Source: Gammaproteobacteria bacterium (GTDB lineage: Bacteria; Pseudomonadota; Gammaproteobacteria; Steroidobacterales; Woeseiaceae). Taken from it: a stretch of DNA of 44,661 bases. The notes below the pieces were generated by a model. It searched no databases. It saw only the letters and a list, made by a program, of their open reading frames with translations, and had not been told where the DNA came from. Shown here in pieces: positions 34,733 through 44,139 of the stretch. Location of the stretch: positions 1 through 44,661 of the forward strand of contig JAOUHU010000022.1 in NCBI GenBank assembly GCA_029884455.1, written 5' to 3'. The position numbers and the translations under genes were made by a program. Position 1 is the first letter of the stretch. Every line of letters begins with the position of its first letter.

Positions 34733-36985
34733 ATGACCAGATTCTATAGAGCCTGTGCCGTGCTCCTGCTGGCGCTGCAATGCCTGCCCACCGCCGGCGC
34801 GCAGGGCGATGAGCCGCTGCGACCTGAGGAAGCCTATCGTTACGTGGTAAGCGACACGGGCGATGCCCTGGAAATCGACTGGGCCATCGAGGACGGCTAT
34901 TACCTTTACCGCAGCGAACTCGCCTTTGAAACTAGTACCGCTAATGTAAGCCTCGGCGAGGCCCGCCTGCCTGCTGGCGAGAGCCATGAAGACGAGTATT
35001 TCGGCAAGCAACAGATCTTTCGCGAGCGCTTTTATGTCAGCGTGCCTTATCGAATTGCCGGCGAACGACCGCAGTCGATAGAGCTGACCATCAAGAGCCG
35101 TGGCTGCTGGGACGGCGGGATCTGTTACCCGATGCAGGCATGGACCGAAACTGTGGCGCTAAAAAAAGCCAGGCTGGACCTGGCGTCGCTCACTGGCAGT
35201 GCCGGCCAGGGGGTGCTCGGCGGCGCGGCTGGCAGCAGCCGGTCTACGATGGGCGATTTTCTGCCGGTCGAAGAAGTGTTCTTCCCTGCCCTGTTCGCCG
35301 TCGATGGCAACACGGTCGAATTGGGCTTTCGCATCGTCCCGGGCCATTACCTCTACAAGAGCAAGATCGGCGTCAGGTCGCTGTCCGATAATGCGCTGGC
35401 CGGCCGGCTCGAACTGCCACCAGGCAAGATGCACTCTGACGAATACTTCGGCGACTCCGAAGTCTATTACGACGAAGTCATCGGCAGGCTGACAATAGCC
35501 CGTGCGACACCGGAGGCAACGGATCTTGAGCTTGAAGTCAGCTACCAGGGGTGTGCTGATGCCGGCCTGTGTTACTCGCCGCAAACAGTAGTTCTCAGCG
35601 TGGCGCTGCCGGCGGCGACTGCAATCACCGATCTGTCGATGATTCGTGCGCGTGAAACGACGATGGTTTCAGAGCAGGGTCGGCTGGCGCAGCTCATCGT
35701 CGCCGGCAATATCTGGGTCGTCATTGGCACCTTTTTTGGCCTCGGCTTGCTGCTCGCATTTACGCCCTGCGTCTTACCCATGATCCCGATACTCACCTCG
35801 ATCATCGCGGGCGAAGGCGGCAACACCAGCCCGGTCCGTGGCTTCACGTTGGCATTCAGTTATGTGATGGGCATGGCTCTTGTGTACACAGCCGCGGGTG
35901 TCGCAGCAGCTGCGGCCGGCGCACAACTTCAGGCGATGTTCAATCAGCCCTGGGTATTGATTGTTTTTGCCGGCTTCTTCGTGTTGCTCGCTATGGCCAT
36001 GTTTGGCGGCTATGACCTGCAGATGCCGAGCGCGATTCAAAGCCGCCTCGCGACCGTGAGTGGAAACCAGAAAAGTGGCACGACGATTGGTGCATTCATC
36101 ATGGGTGCTCTGTCGGCACTGATTGTGACCGCATGCGTCGCGCCGGCACTCATCGCGGCACTGACCGTGATGGCGCAAACCGGTGACGTGCTGCGCGGCG
36201 GTGCCGCACTGTTCGCCATGAGTCTCGGCATGGGTGCGCCACTGTTGATCGTTGGGGCAGCCCAGGGGCACCTGCTGCCAAAGGCTGGCGGTTGGATGGT
36301 GGCGGTCAAGACCGCGTTTGGCTTCATGCTGCTGGGACTCGCAATCTGGATGCTGTCGCGGATTTTGCCCGGCACCGTTACGCTCGCGCTGTGGGCCCTG
36401 CTGACCTTCATGGCGGGCGTATTCCTGGGTGGCCTGACGACCTTGACGCCCGGGTCGACAACAGTGCAGAAACTGGGCAAGGGCTTCGGTTTGCTCGCCA
36501 TTATTTACGGCCTGGCTATGTTGTTCGGTGCCATGACCGGCGCCAGCAACCCTCTCCGACCATTGGCGGATGTGAATTTCGCCGCTGGCAGCGGCATCGT
36601 GGTTGCCGAACGTCAGCACGTTGAATTTCAGCGCATCAAGACAGTTGACGACCTTGATCGCGAACTCGCGACTGCGTCGGGGCAGGGTAAATCCGCGATG
36701 CTGGACTTCTATGCGGACTGGTGCGTGTCCTGCCTGGAGATGGAGGAATACACTTTCACCGACGAGAGTGTACAGGCGGCGCTGGCGAATACCGTGTTGC
36801 TGCAAGCCGATGTTACGAAGAATGACGTTGATGACCAGGCCTTGCTGAAGCGCTTCGGCGTATTCGGCCCGCCGACCATCATTTTCTTTGGCAGCAATGG
36901 CGAGCAACGGCATGGATACGAAGTGGTAGGATTCATGGACGCAGAGGATTTTGCGGAGCACGTCAGAAAAGCCGTGGAGTTGTAA
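34733..36985 (+). CDS. dsbD: DsbD thiol-disulfide interchange protein with duplicated alpha domain
   Basis: The protein has 750 residues against about 565 in E. coli DsbD. The extra length is a second periplasmic alpha domain: copy 1 (about 25-150, Cys125/Cys131 in [10 protein letters not shown]) and copy 2 (about 180-290, Cys274/Cys280 in [11 protein letters not shown]), both with the GYYLYR/GHYLYK motif. Eight or so membrane segments follow with the paired cysteines in TPCVLPMIP and TACVAPAL, then a C-terminal thioredoxin domain with WCVSC (Cys664, Cys667). It carries reducing power from cytoplasmic thioredoxin to the periplasm. The leader has a dyad AACTGG-AA-CCAGTT (34679-34692). It diverges from groSL and precedes the TlpA-like gene. 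Confidence 0.95.
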   Translation: MTRFYRACAVLLLALQCLPTAGAQGDEPLRPEEAYRYVVSDTGDALEIDWAIEDGYYLYRSELAFETSTANVSLGEARLPAGESHEDEYFGKQQIFRERFYVSVPYRIAGERPQSIELTIKSRGCWDGGICYPMQAWTETVALKKARLDLASLTGSAGQGVLGGAAGSSRSTMGDFLPVEEVFFPALFAVDGNTVELGFRIVPGHYLYKSKIGVRSLSDNALAGRLELPPGKMHSDEYFGDSEVYYDEVIGRLTIARATPEATDLELEVSYQGCADAGLCYSPQTVVLSVALPAATAITDLSMIRARETTMVSEQGRLAQLIVAGNIWVVIGTFFGLGLLLAFTPCVLPMIPILTSIIAGEGGNTSPVRGFTLAFSYVMGMALVYTAAGVAAAAAGAQLQAMFNQPWVLIVFAGFFVLLAMAMFGGYDLQMPSAIQSRLATVSGNQKSGTTIGAFIMGALSALIVTACVAPALIAALTVMAQTGDVLRGGAALFAMSLGMGAPLLIVGAAQGHLLPKAGGWMVAVKTAFGFMLLGLAIWMLSRILPGTVTLALWALLTFMAGVFLGGLTTLTPGSTTVQKLGKGFGLLAIIYGLAMLFGAMTGASNPLRPLADVNFAAGSGIVVAERQHVEFQRIKTVDDLDRELATASGQGKSAMLDFYADWCVSCLEMEEYTFTDESVQAALANTVLLQADVTKNDVDDQALLKRFGVFGPPTIIFFGSNGEQRHGYEVVGFMDAEDFAEHVRKAVEL

Positions 36986-36994
36986 CAGCGCACT

Positions 36995-37591
36995 GTGAAA
37001 AAAATAGCATTGGTAATCAGCGTCGCAATCCTCGCGACAGCGCTCGGCTTCAGCCTGTACCTGAACCGTGCGCAAATGCCTGAACCCGTAATGCCCGTGG
37101 CGCCGATTTCGCGGAGCGAACCGGTCGCGGTGAATTTCGAGCTCGCCGACCTCGACGGCAAGGTACGCAATATTTCGGAGTGGCATGGCAAACATCGCAT
37201 CATCAACTTCTGGGCGACCTGGTGTGCGCCCTGCCGTCGCGAAATTCCGCTGCTGAAAGCGTTCCAGGATCAACATGGTGCGGAAAATTTCCAGGTCATT
37301 GGAATCGCGGTCGAATTTCCCGGTCCGGTCGTCGCCTACGCGGAACAGGCGCAGTTTAATTATCCCATCCTCGTTGGCGAGCAGGATGCGATGGCAGCCG
37401 CGGAATCATCGGGGGTCAGTTTCATTGGCCTGCCGTTCACGATGGTAGTGACCAGGGACGGGATTCTGGTAGGCGCACACATGGGCGAGATTCACCAGCA
37501 ACAACTCGATAGCTTCGTCGAGGTTTTGGACCGGCTTGATCGCGGCGAAATTGATCTCGAAGGCGCCCGTACTGCGGCCCGCCTCCTTTGA
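36995..37591 (+). CDS. TlpA/ResA-like periplasmic thioredoxin
   Basis: The protein has 198 residues, starting with GTG nine bases after dsbD. An N-terminal membrane anchor (residues 4-22) precedes a TlpA/AhpC-TSA thioredoxin fold with the active site WCAPC (Cys77, Cys80) in INFWATWCAPCRREIP and the cis-Pro region GLPFTMVV. It probably takes electrons from DsbD and reduces periplasmic disulfides, for instance in cytochrome c maturation, which would suit the CxxCH proteins elsewhere in the window. The specific client is inferred only. Confidence 0.9.
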   Translation: MKKIALVISVAILATALGFSLYLNRAQMPEPVMPVAPISRSEPVAVNFELADLDGKVRNISEWHGKHRIINFWATWCAPCRREIPLLKAFQDQHGAENFQVIGIAVEFPGPVVAYAEQAQFNYPILVGEQDAMAAAESSGVSFIGLPFTMVVTRDGILVGAHMGEIHQQQLDSFVEVLDRLDRGEIDLEGARTAARLL

Positions 37592-37824
37592 CCCGCTGAC
37601 AGTTACTGAATCTGCACCAATCTGGTGCAGCCGCTGGCCGCAATACAGACTCAAGGATCTTGCGCGTGCGCAAGCCGGGCACGGCCGCAACGCGGCCCCG
37701 CAAGTCGCAGAACCCCCCTGAAATGCTGAGAGTGAGCTAACTGTCACAGAATAAGTTGTGTGAAAGTCTAAGAACGTGGTTAGAATTGCGTCTAAATTCG
37801 GCAAACAGGAAGATAAGAATAAGA
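37592..37824 (+). promoter_or_regulatory. Leader/promoter region of the aroQ-accBC operon
   Basis: The 233 bases hold no gene. An 8-bp hairpin CTGCACCA-ATC-TGGTGCAG (37612-37630) lacks a U-run, so it is a weak terminator or an operator. A dyad CTTGCGC-GT-GCGCAAG (37659-37674) looks like a protein-binding site. A possible promoter is TTGTGT (37756-37761) with TAGAAT (37781-37786), spacing 19, which would place the start about 30 bases before the AroQ ATG. Confidence 0.45.
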
Positions 37825-38277
37825 ATGCCCGATTTCCTGCTGTTACACGGCCCTGACCTGAACCTGCTCGGCACGCAGGGGTCCGAGCTTTCCGCTGCGA
37901 CTTGCCTCGAGGACATCGAGGCCAACTGCATTGACACAGCGGAGGAGCTCGGTCACAGGCTCGACTGCTGTCAGAGCAATGCCGAACACAAGCTGATCGA
38001 GCGCATTCAGAAAGCCGGCAAGAACAAGGTAGCGTTTATCATAATCAATCCGGGCGCCTTTACTCACACCAGTGTGGCCCTGCGCGACGCGCTACTTGTC
38101 GTGGACATCCCTTTTATCGAAATTCACCTGAGTAACATCTTTGCCGGAGAGCAGCATCGGCACAAGAGTTACTTCAGCGACATCGCCAAAGCGTGCCTGT
38201 TCGGTTTCGGTGCATTTGGCTACGAATTGGCAATTCATGCCGCAGATCGGTACATCTCGAAGGCCGAGGAGCATTAA
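37825..38277 (+). CDS. aroQ: AroQ-like type II dehydroquinase with altered active site
   Basis: The protein has 150 residues from ATG at 37825. Fold and most motifs match type II 3-dehydroquinate dehydratase (QSNAEHKLIERI, INPGAFTHTSVALRDAL, IEIHLSNI, HRHKSYFSDIA), and the place before accB is the usual one. Yet the active-site lid LGTREPxxYGxTTL reads LGTQGSELSAATCL: the essential Arg is Gln18, the catalytic Tyr is Ser23, and GPNLN is GPDLN. With both missing, normal dehydration of 3-dehydroquinate is unlikely, so it may be inactive or have a new role. The reading frame is otherwise intact and overlaps accB by one base (TAATG), so it is still translated with the operon. Confidence 0.85.
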   Translation: MPDFLLLHGPDLNLLGTQGSELSAATCLEDIEANCIDTAEELGHRLDCCQSNAEHKLIERIQKAGKNKVAFIIINPGAFTHTSVALRDALLVVDIPFIEIHLSNIFAGEQHRHKSYFSDIAKACLFGFGAFGYELAIHAADRYISKAEEH

Positions 38278-38729
38278 TGGACATACGTAAAGTCAAGAAA
38301 CTGATCGAATTGCTCGATGAGTCAGGTATCGCCGAGATCGAAATTACCGAGGGCGAAGAATCGGTTCGTATCAGTCGCTACTCGCACAGTGCGCCACCGA
38401 TGCCAATGGCTGCGCCCGCGGCGGCGGCGCCCGCAGCCGGCCCGGCACCGACCGCGGCGGTGGCGGCGGCAGAAACCGAGGACGACGGCTACCTGGTAAC
38501 GGCACCCATGGTCGGCACTTTCTATGGTGCCTCGTCGCCGGGGGCTGCGCCGTATGTGCAGGTCGGCGATCGCGTCAATGAAGGCGATACGCTGTGCATC
38601 ATTGAAGCCATGAAGATGATGAACCAGATCGAGTCGGAAGTATCGGGGGTGATCAAGTCGATCCGGGTGCAGAACGGCGAACCGGTCGAGTATGGGCAGA
38701 CCTTGTTTGTCATCGATCAGCGGCATTAA
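38277..38729 (+). CDS. accB: Biotin carboxyl carrier protein AccB
   Basis: The protein has 150 residues. GAGGAG precedes an ATG that overlaps the aroQ stop. An N-terminal helical part (MDIRKVKKLIELLDESGI) is joined by an Ala/Pro-rich linker (about 39-66) to a biotinyl domain with EAMKMMN, biotin on Lys113. It carries the carboxyl group between AccC and the transferase in acetyl-CoA carboxylase, the first step of fatty acid synthesis. Confidence 0.98.
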   Translation: MDIRKVKKLIELLDESGIAEIEITEGEESVRISRYSHSAPPMPMAAPAAAAPAAGPAPTAAVAAAETEDDGYLVTAPMVGTFYGASSPGAAPYVQVGDRVNEGDTLCIIEAMKMMNQIESEVSGVIKSIRVQNGEPVEYGQTLFVIDQRH

Positions 38730-38744
38730 GCGGGCGTCGCCAGA

Positions 38745-40088
38745 ATGCTAGATAAAGTTGTAATAGCCAATCGCGGCGAGATTGCGCTGCGCGTGCAACG
38801 AGCCTGTCGCGAGATGGGCATCAAGACGGTTGCCGTACATTCCACCGCGGACAACAATCTCAAGCACGTTCTGCTCGCGGACGAGACCGTCTGTATCGGC
38901 CCGCCGCCATCGATCAACAGTTACCTCGATATGCCCTCTATCATTGCCGCCGCCGAAGTGACCGACGCTGTCGGCATTCACCCGGGATACGGCTTTCTTT
39001 CCGAGAACGCGGATTTTGCCGAACGCGTCGAGTCGAGCGGCTTTGTTTTTATCGGCCCGCCCGCGAGCGCCATTCGATTGATGGGTGACAAGGTGTCTGC
39101 GATCCGCTCGATGAAAGCGGCCGGTGTGCCATGCGTGCCCGGCTCAGATGGACCACTGGGTGACGACGCGGACGAAAACCTGCGCATCGCACGGTCCATC
39201 GGCTACCCGATTATTATCAAGGCCTCTGGCGGAGGCGGCGGCCGTGGCATGCGCGTCGTGCACGTCGAAGCATCCTTGCTGGCCGCGATCGCGGTAACCA
39301 AGGCCGAGGCACGCGCGGCATTCAATAATGACGTCGTGTACATGGAGAAGTTTCTCGGCAAACCTCGACACATCGAATTCCAGGTACTGGCTGACAATCA
39401 TGGCAACGCGATACACCTCGGTGAACGCGACTGCTCGATGCAACGCCGCCACCAGAAAGTTGTAGAAGAGGCGCCCGCACCCGGCATCAGCGAGGAGCAG
39501 CGCAGTCGCATCGGCGACAGATGCGTACGAGCATGCCAGGAAATCGGCTATCGCAGCGCCGGGACCTTTGAATTCCTGTACGAGAACAAGGAATTCTATT
39601 TCATTGAAATGAACACGCGCGTGCAGGTTGAGCATCCGGTGACCGAGATGATTACGGGCGTCGACATCGTTCGCGAGCAGCTGCGCATCGCGGCCGGCGA
39701 GACCCTCAGCGTAACCCAGGATCAGGTGCGCATCCTCGGGCATGCAGTTGAATGCCGCATCAATGCCGAGGACCCAAAAACGTTCATGCCTTGCCCCGGA
39801 CTGATCACGCTGTGGCACGCGCCCGGGGGTCCCGGCGTACGCGTCGACAGTCACGTGTATAGCGGTTATAAAGTGCCACCTTATTATGACTCCATGATCG
39901 GCAAGATCATCACGCATGGTGGCGATCGCGATGCAGCACTCGCAAGGATGCGCAATGCGCTGACCGAAATCGTTATTGAAGGCATCAAGACGAATGTGCC
40001 GCTACACCAGGAAATCTTCCAGCACCTGGCGTTTCAACAAGGCGGTACCGATATCCATTACCTGGAGAAACGGCTCGGTCTAGTGTGA
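38745..40088 (+). CDS. accC: Biotin carboxylase AccC
   Basis: The protein has 447 residues, the standard length. It has the [16 protein letters not shown] start, the ATP-grasp segment [49 protein letters not shown] and the C-terminal [12 protein letters not shown]. It carboxylates the biotin on AccB using ATP and bicarbonate. It lies 15 bases after accB and 22 before prmA. Confidence 0.99.
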   Translation: MLDKVVIANRGEIALRVQRACREMGIKTVAVHSTADNNLKHVLLADETVCIGPPPSINSYLDMPSIIAAAEVTDAVGIHPGYGFLSENADFAERVESSGFVFIGPPASAIRLMGDKVSAIRSMKAAGVPCVPGSDGPLGDDADENLRIARSIGYPIIIKASGGGGGRGMRVVHVEASLLAAIAVTKAEARAAFNNDVVYMEKFLGKPRHIEFQVLADNHGNAIHLGERDCSMQRRHQKVVEEAPAPGISEEQRSRIGDRCVRACQEIGYRSAGTFEFLYENKEFYFIEMNTRVQVEHPVTEMITGVDIVREQLRIAAGETLSVTQDQVRILGHAVECRINAEDPKTFMPCPGLITLWHAPGGPGVRVDSHVYSGYKVPPYYDSMIGKIITHGGDRDAALARMRNALTEIVIEGIKTNVPLHQEIFQHLAFQQGGTDIHYLEKRLGLV

Positions 40089-40110
40089 TCGGGAGCACAC
40101 CCTGACAGCG

Positions 40111-41007
40111 ATGGATTGGCGACAATTTGTCATGGATCTTGAAACGCTGCATCGGGAAATCGTCGAAGACGTTCTTTTGCGACACGGCGCCGCTGCAATC
40201 ACGCTGAGCAACGCTGGCGAAACTCCTGTGCTCGAACCCGCACCGGGTGAAACTCCATTGTGGCCGGCGATGCGTATCACCGGGCTGTTTTCAGGTGCTG
40301 CGGACTTCGACGCGCTGCGCTCAGATTTGTGCCAGGCGCTCGGGATTTCAGCCTTGCCGCCAAACCAGGTCACAGATCTCCAGGATCGCGACTGGGAACG
40401 CGAATGGATGCGGGACTTTGGGCCGATGCGATTCGGCTCACGGCTGTGGATTTGCCCGGGTGACGCAGTCGCATCTGATAGCAACGCAATCGTCGTGCGT
40501 CTCGACCCCGGTCTCGCTTTTGGCACCGGTACCCACGCGACAACGGCGCTTTGCCTCGAGTGGCTCGACAGCCTCGATCTCGACAACAAGACGATTCTGG
40601 ATTATGGCTCCGGATCCGGCGTGCTTGCGATCGCAGCATTGTTGCTTGGCTGTTCACATGCGCTTGCCATGGATATAGACCCGCAGGCGATTATTGCGAC
40701 CCGCGCGAACGCGGCGCGCAACCAGGTCGGCGACCGATTGAGCCTGGTCGACGGTCCGCGGCAAGTGCACGGAACCTTTGATGTAGTCGTTGCCAATATT
40801 CTCGCGGGTCCCCTGGTGCAGTTCGCCGAATCGATTGCAGCGCATGTTGCGGGCGGTTGTGTGCTCGCCCTATCCGGCATACTCTCCGAGCAGATAGATG
40901 AAGTGCTCAGCGCCTATCGGCCCTGGATTGAGTTCGATGAACCGACTTACAGGCAGCAGGGTGGGCAGATCTGGGCGCGATTGACTGGTCGAAGGATCGA
41001 GGGCTGA
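40111..41007 (+). CDS. prmA: Ribosomal protein L11 methyltransferase PrmA
   Basis: The protein has 298 residues. The N-terminal substrate-binding domain (MDWRQFVMDLETLHREIVEDVLLRHGAAAITL) and LEPAPGETPLW match PrmA. The methyltransferase core has RLDPGLAFGTGTHATTALCLEWL, the SAM loop ILDYGSGSGVLAIAALLLG and VVANILAGPLV. It trimethylates L11 in the cytoplasm. The accC-prmA-zinc ribbon-dusB-fis order is common in gammaproteobacteria. Its stop lies three bases before the next ATG. Confidence 0.97.
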   Translation: MDWRQFVMDLETLHREIVEDVLLRHGAAAITLSNAGETPVLEPAPGETPLWPAMRITGLFSGAADFDALRSDLCQALGISALPPNQVTDLQDRDWEREWMRDFGPMRFGSRLWICPGDAVASDSNAIVVRLDPGLAFGTGTHATTALCLEWLDSLDLDNKTILDYGSGSGVLAIAALLLGCSHALAMDIDPQAIIATRANAARNQVGDRLSLVDGPRQVHGTFDVVVANILAGPLVQFAESIAAHVAGGCVLALSGILSEQIDEVLSAYRPWIEFDEPTYRQQGGQIWARLTGRRIEG

Positions 41008-41010
41008 GCG

Positions 41011-42840
41011 ATGTATACCCAATGCCCCGAATGCGACGTAGCGTTTCGCGTCACAGCTCAGGTGTTGAAGCAGGCGGCGGGCAGGGTTCGTTGCGGCGGA
41101 TGCGGCGCCGCATTCAATGCGCTTGCCTATCTGTCGGAGGAAAGTCCGGCGGCCGCACGCACATCAAAATCTTCGCCGGTCGATAGCGACAGTGGCTTGC
41201 AGGAATCCGGGGAGCTTGAGGCCGGGCCACCGCCGAAAACGATCTCGGCTGCACAAAGTGCCGCGCTCCTTAAAACGCTGGATCAGCTTGCCGGTGAAGA
41301 TATTCACATCGAGGATACCGGTGTCGAATGGCGCGTGCTCGATCCGGAAGACGATCCCTACGACGACGAGTTCGAACCGGACCCGACGCCAACCATAACG
41401 CACGAGCCGATGCGCTTTGACGATAACACGCCGCTGCCGGAAGACTTCGATGCGGAGGCGCCGCCGGTCGCCGCTCCACAGCCCGCAGTTTCCGTCGAGC
41501 CCGAACGTTCCCCGGACGATTCACAGATCGACCTGGTATTTGGTGAGCCGGCTGAATGGGAAGACCTGCTCGGCGCCGTCGAAGAAACCCCGGACCTGTC
41601 CGGCATCGAGGTGGTTGAGGAAACAATTGAGGCACCGGTGGAGGAAACGGCAGTCATCGTCGCCGAGGCAGTGGTCGAGGAAGAGGAACAACCGCCCGAC
41701 ATGGATACGCAATTTGCTATCCAGGCCGAAGCAATGGGCATCGACCTGAGCGGCATGCATCAGCAGCTCGAGGAACCCGAGGCGGTTGAAGCAATCCTCG
41801 AGGACGAGCCGGAAACCTCGATCGAAGACGATCTTTTGGCAGCCGCATTCGAGACCGAGGCGGGACTCGAATTTGCCATCGAGGATGTGCTCGAGGAAGA
41901 AATCGATTTCGATGAGCCCGAGATCATCGAAGTACCGGAATTGTCCGAAGAAGAGATGACCATCAACCGTATGATCGACCAGGATCTGCTGGCGATCGCC
42001 GTGGAGGATGAGGATGGCTTTACCTCGACCATTGTGCAAAAACAAATTGCAGCCAAGGCGGAAAATCCACGCGAGAAAGTTTCGAAGCGGCCGGCCAACG
42101 ACGACACCGCCCACAAACCGATCCGGTTCGAAGACGCGCTCGAGCTAACGGAGCCCGAGAGCGAAAAGGAAAGCGCTAACCCGTTGATGGAAACCATCAT
42201 CATGGAAGGCGAATTCATCCATCATGACCTCGACAAGTCACGCCTCGCCGCGGAACGTCGCGCGGCTTCGACGATCCAGCTGCAAGCCCGCAATGACAAG
42301 GATAGGCGTGGCCGTCACGAGCAGGGTGCGAGTCGCATCGGCATGATCAGCGCGGCGACACTGCTGTTTGTCGTGCTGCTGGCGCAGGTAATCCATCATT
42401 CGCGCGCCGCGTTCGCGACCTCGCCAACTTTCCAGAAGACCATCGCACCGATTTATCGCATGGTCGGCAGCCCGGTGACACCGTCCTGGGATATCAAGGG
42501 CTGGCGTTTCGAGGCTACCAAGGGCAGCACTGACGAGGAAAGCCAGGTGTTGACCATTTATTCGCGCATTGGCAATACATCGGCCGAGGCGCTGCCCTAT
42601 CCGCTGGTGCACGTTTCGCTCACAGATCGATTCGAGGAAATCGTCGGCAGCCGTGTGCTCGATCCCGCCGACTACCTGGTTGAGAATGCCGATCCACGGC
42701 AGACAATTCCCGCCGGTGAGTCATTCAATGCGGTATTCACCATTGCGTCACCGCCTCTCGAGGCGACCGGCTTCAAACTCAACGTCTGCTACCGGCAGTC
42801 GGATGCGCAGCTGCGTTGCGCCATAGAAGACTTCAAATAG
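41011..42840 (+). CDS. Zinc-ribbon membrane protein with DUF3426 domain
   Basis: The protein has 609 residues. An N-terminal MJ0042-type zinc ribbon (CPECDVAF, then CGGCGAAF, residues 5-37) is followed by a very acidic, low-complexity middle of about 400 residues rich in Glu, Asp and Pro (EEPEAVEAILEDEPETS). One membrane segment (about 444-463) leads to a periplasmic DUF3426 domain (WEIKGWRFEAT-like region, LPYPLVHVSLTDRFEEIVGSRVL). Family members sit beside prmA and dusB in many gammaproteobacteria; the role is unknown. Its cytoplasmic ribbon and long acidic spacer could present a binding surface to DNA or ribosomes. Confidence 0.9.
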   Translation: MYTQCPECDVAFRVTAQVLKQAAGRVRCGGCGAAFNALAYLSEESPAAARTSKSSPVDSDSGLQESGELEAGPPPKTISAAQSAALLKTLDQLAGEDIHIEDTGVEWRVLDPEDDPYDDEFEPDPTPTITHEPMRFDDNTPLPEDFDAEAPPVAAPQPAVSVEPERSPDDSQIDLVFGEPAEWEDLLGAVEETPDLSGIEVVEETIEAPVEETAVIVAEAVVEEEEQPPDMDTQFAIQAEAMGIDLSGMHQQLEEPEAVEAILEDEPETSIEDDLLAAAFETEAGLEFAIEDVLEEEIDFDEPEIIEVPELSEEEMTINRMIDQDLLAIAVEDEDGFTSTIVQKQIAAKAENPREKVSKRPANDDTAHKPIRFEDALELTEPESEKESANPLMETIIMEGEFIHHDLDKSRLAAERRAASTIQLQARNDKDRRGRHEQGASRIGMISAATLLFVVLLAQVIHHSRAAFATSPTFQKTIAPIYRMVGSPVTPSWDIKGWRFEATKGSTDEESQVLTIYSRIGNTSAEALPYPLVHVSLTDRFEEIVGSRVLDPADYLVENADPRQTIPAGESFNAVFTIASPPLEATGFKLNVCYRQSDAQLRCAIEDFK

Positions 42841-42865
42841 CGGCGGTCGGGCACAAGAGCGGGCG

Positions 42866-43849
42866 ATGAAGATCGGTCCTTACGAACTATCGAGTCCCTT
42901 TGTACTCGCGCCCATGGTCGGTGTGACCGATGCGCCATTTCGGCGCATTTGCCGCCGATTTGGAGCTGGTCTTACCACCTCCGAAATGACCACGGCCGAT
43001 ATACGCCTCTGGCAAACGGCGATGTCGCGGCGCAGGCTCGACATCGACCTCGATGCCGAACCGGTCGCGGTGCAGATCGCAGGCTCGGACCCGGCGCAGA
43101 TGGCCGCCGCAGCCCGCGCCTGCGTGATGCGCGGTGCGCAAATCATTGATATCAATATGGGTTGCCCCGCGAAAAACGTCTGCAAAAAGCTTGCAGGCTC
43201 GGCCTTGTTGCAGGATGAAAGGCTGGTCGCCGAGATCCTTGAAGCTGTGGTTGCGGCAGTAACGGTCCCGGTGACATTGAAAATACGTACCGGCTGGGAT
43301 ATGGCGCATCGCAACGGACCTCAAGTGGCGCGTATCGCCGAACAAAGCGGCATCCAGGCGATTGCAGTGCACGGCCGCACGCGCGCGTGCCGATTCAAAG
43401 GCGATGCGGAATACGACACGATTGCGCGCATCAAGAGCGACGTTGGCATTCCCGTGTTTGCCAATGGCGATATCACATCTTTAGAGAAGTCACTTGAGGT
43501 TATGCGACTAACTAATGCAGATGGCTTGATGATCGGGCGCGGCGCGCAGGGACGGCCGTGGATTTTTCGCGAATTGCTGGCGTTTCACGGCGGCGAAAAA
43601 ATCGCGCCGCTAGAAAAAAATGAATTGCGTGATACTATGCTCGACCACCTTGAAGACTTGCACCGTTTCTACGGCGACAGTGTCGGTGTCAGGGTGGCTC
43701 GAAAGCATTTGACCTGGTACAGCAGACAACTCGACAACGCAGGCGAGTTCAGATACCAGGCAGTGCGCGTCGGTAGTACACAAGAACAGATTCGATTAGT
43801 CCGGGAGTACTTTGACCGTGCAGGTGGAGGTATTCCAGAAGCGGCCTGA
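42866..43849 (+). CDS. dusB: tRNA dihydrouridine synthase DusB
   Basis: The protein has 327 residues. It begins MKIGPYELSSPFVLAPMVGVTDAPFR, with the FMN-barrel motifs INMGCPAKNVCKKLAG (catalytic Cys), TLKIRTGWD, IAVHGRTR and FANGDI, and ends with the helical tRNA-binding part. It reduces uridine in the tRNA D-loop using NADPH. dusB-fis is the classical gammaproteobacterial operon and continues here into fis. Confidence 0.98.
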   Translation: MKIGPYELSSPFVLAPMVGVTDAPFRRICRRFGAGLTTSEMTTADIRLWQTAMSRRRLDIDLDAEPVAVQIAGSDPAQMAAAARACVMRGAQIIDINMGCPAKNVCKKLAGSALLQDERLVAEILEAVVAAVTVPVTLKIRTGWDMAHRNGPQVARIAEQSGIQAIAVHGRTRACRFKGDAEYDTIARIKSDVGIPVFANGDITSLEKSLEVMRLTNADGLMIGRGAQGRPWIFRELLAFHGGEKIAPLEKNELRDTMLDHLEDLHRFYGDSVGVRVARKHLTWYSRQLDNAGEFRYQAVRVGSTQEQIRLVREYFDRAGGGIPEAA

Positions 43850-43862
43850 TCGTTACAGGATT

Positions 43863-44129
43863 TTGACCAACGTGGCCCAGAAAAAAGAAAACATCGGCAA
43901 CCAATCGCTCCACAAGCACACCGAAGACGCACTCAAAGTCTATTTTCAAAGCCTGAATGGCGACCGCCCGGGCGATTTGTACGAACTTGTGATGGGCGAA
44001 GTTGAACGACCGCTTTTCAAGGCGGTTCTGGATTACACACAAGGCAACCAGAGCCAGGCGGCCGGCATTCTTGGCCTGAATCGCGGCACGCTGCGCAAGA
44101 AACTGCGTTACTACTCATTGATTCAATAG
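43863..44129 (+). CDS. fis: DNA-binding protein Fis
   Basis: The protein has 88 residues if TTG at 43863 is used. TTG at 43812 (behind GGGAG, overlapping dusB) and GTG at 43872 are alternatives; the start is uncertain. The core is clear: [38 protein letters not shown] and the helix-turn-helix [24 protein letters not shown]. Fis bends DNA and controls rRNA promoters and nucleoid shape during fast growth. It follows dusB directly. Confidence 0.95.
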   Translation: MTNVAQKKENIGNQSLHKHTEDALKVYFQSLNGDRPGDLYELVMGEVERPLFKAVLDYTQGNQSQAAGILGLNRGTLRKKLRYYSLIQ

Positions 44130-44139
44130 GTGCTTGTTC

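Noticed and set aside
35774..37276. 500-codon minus-strand ORF
   Set aside because: It is antisense to dsbD and the TlpA-like gene; composition is Gln/His/Arg-rich and without domains.
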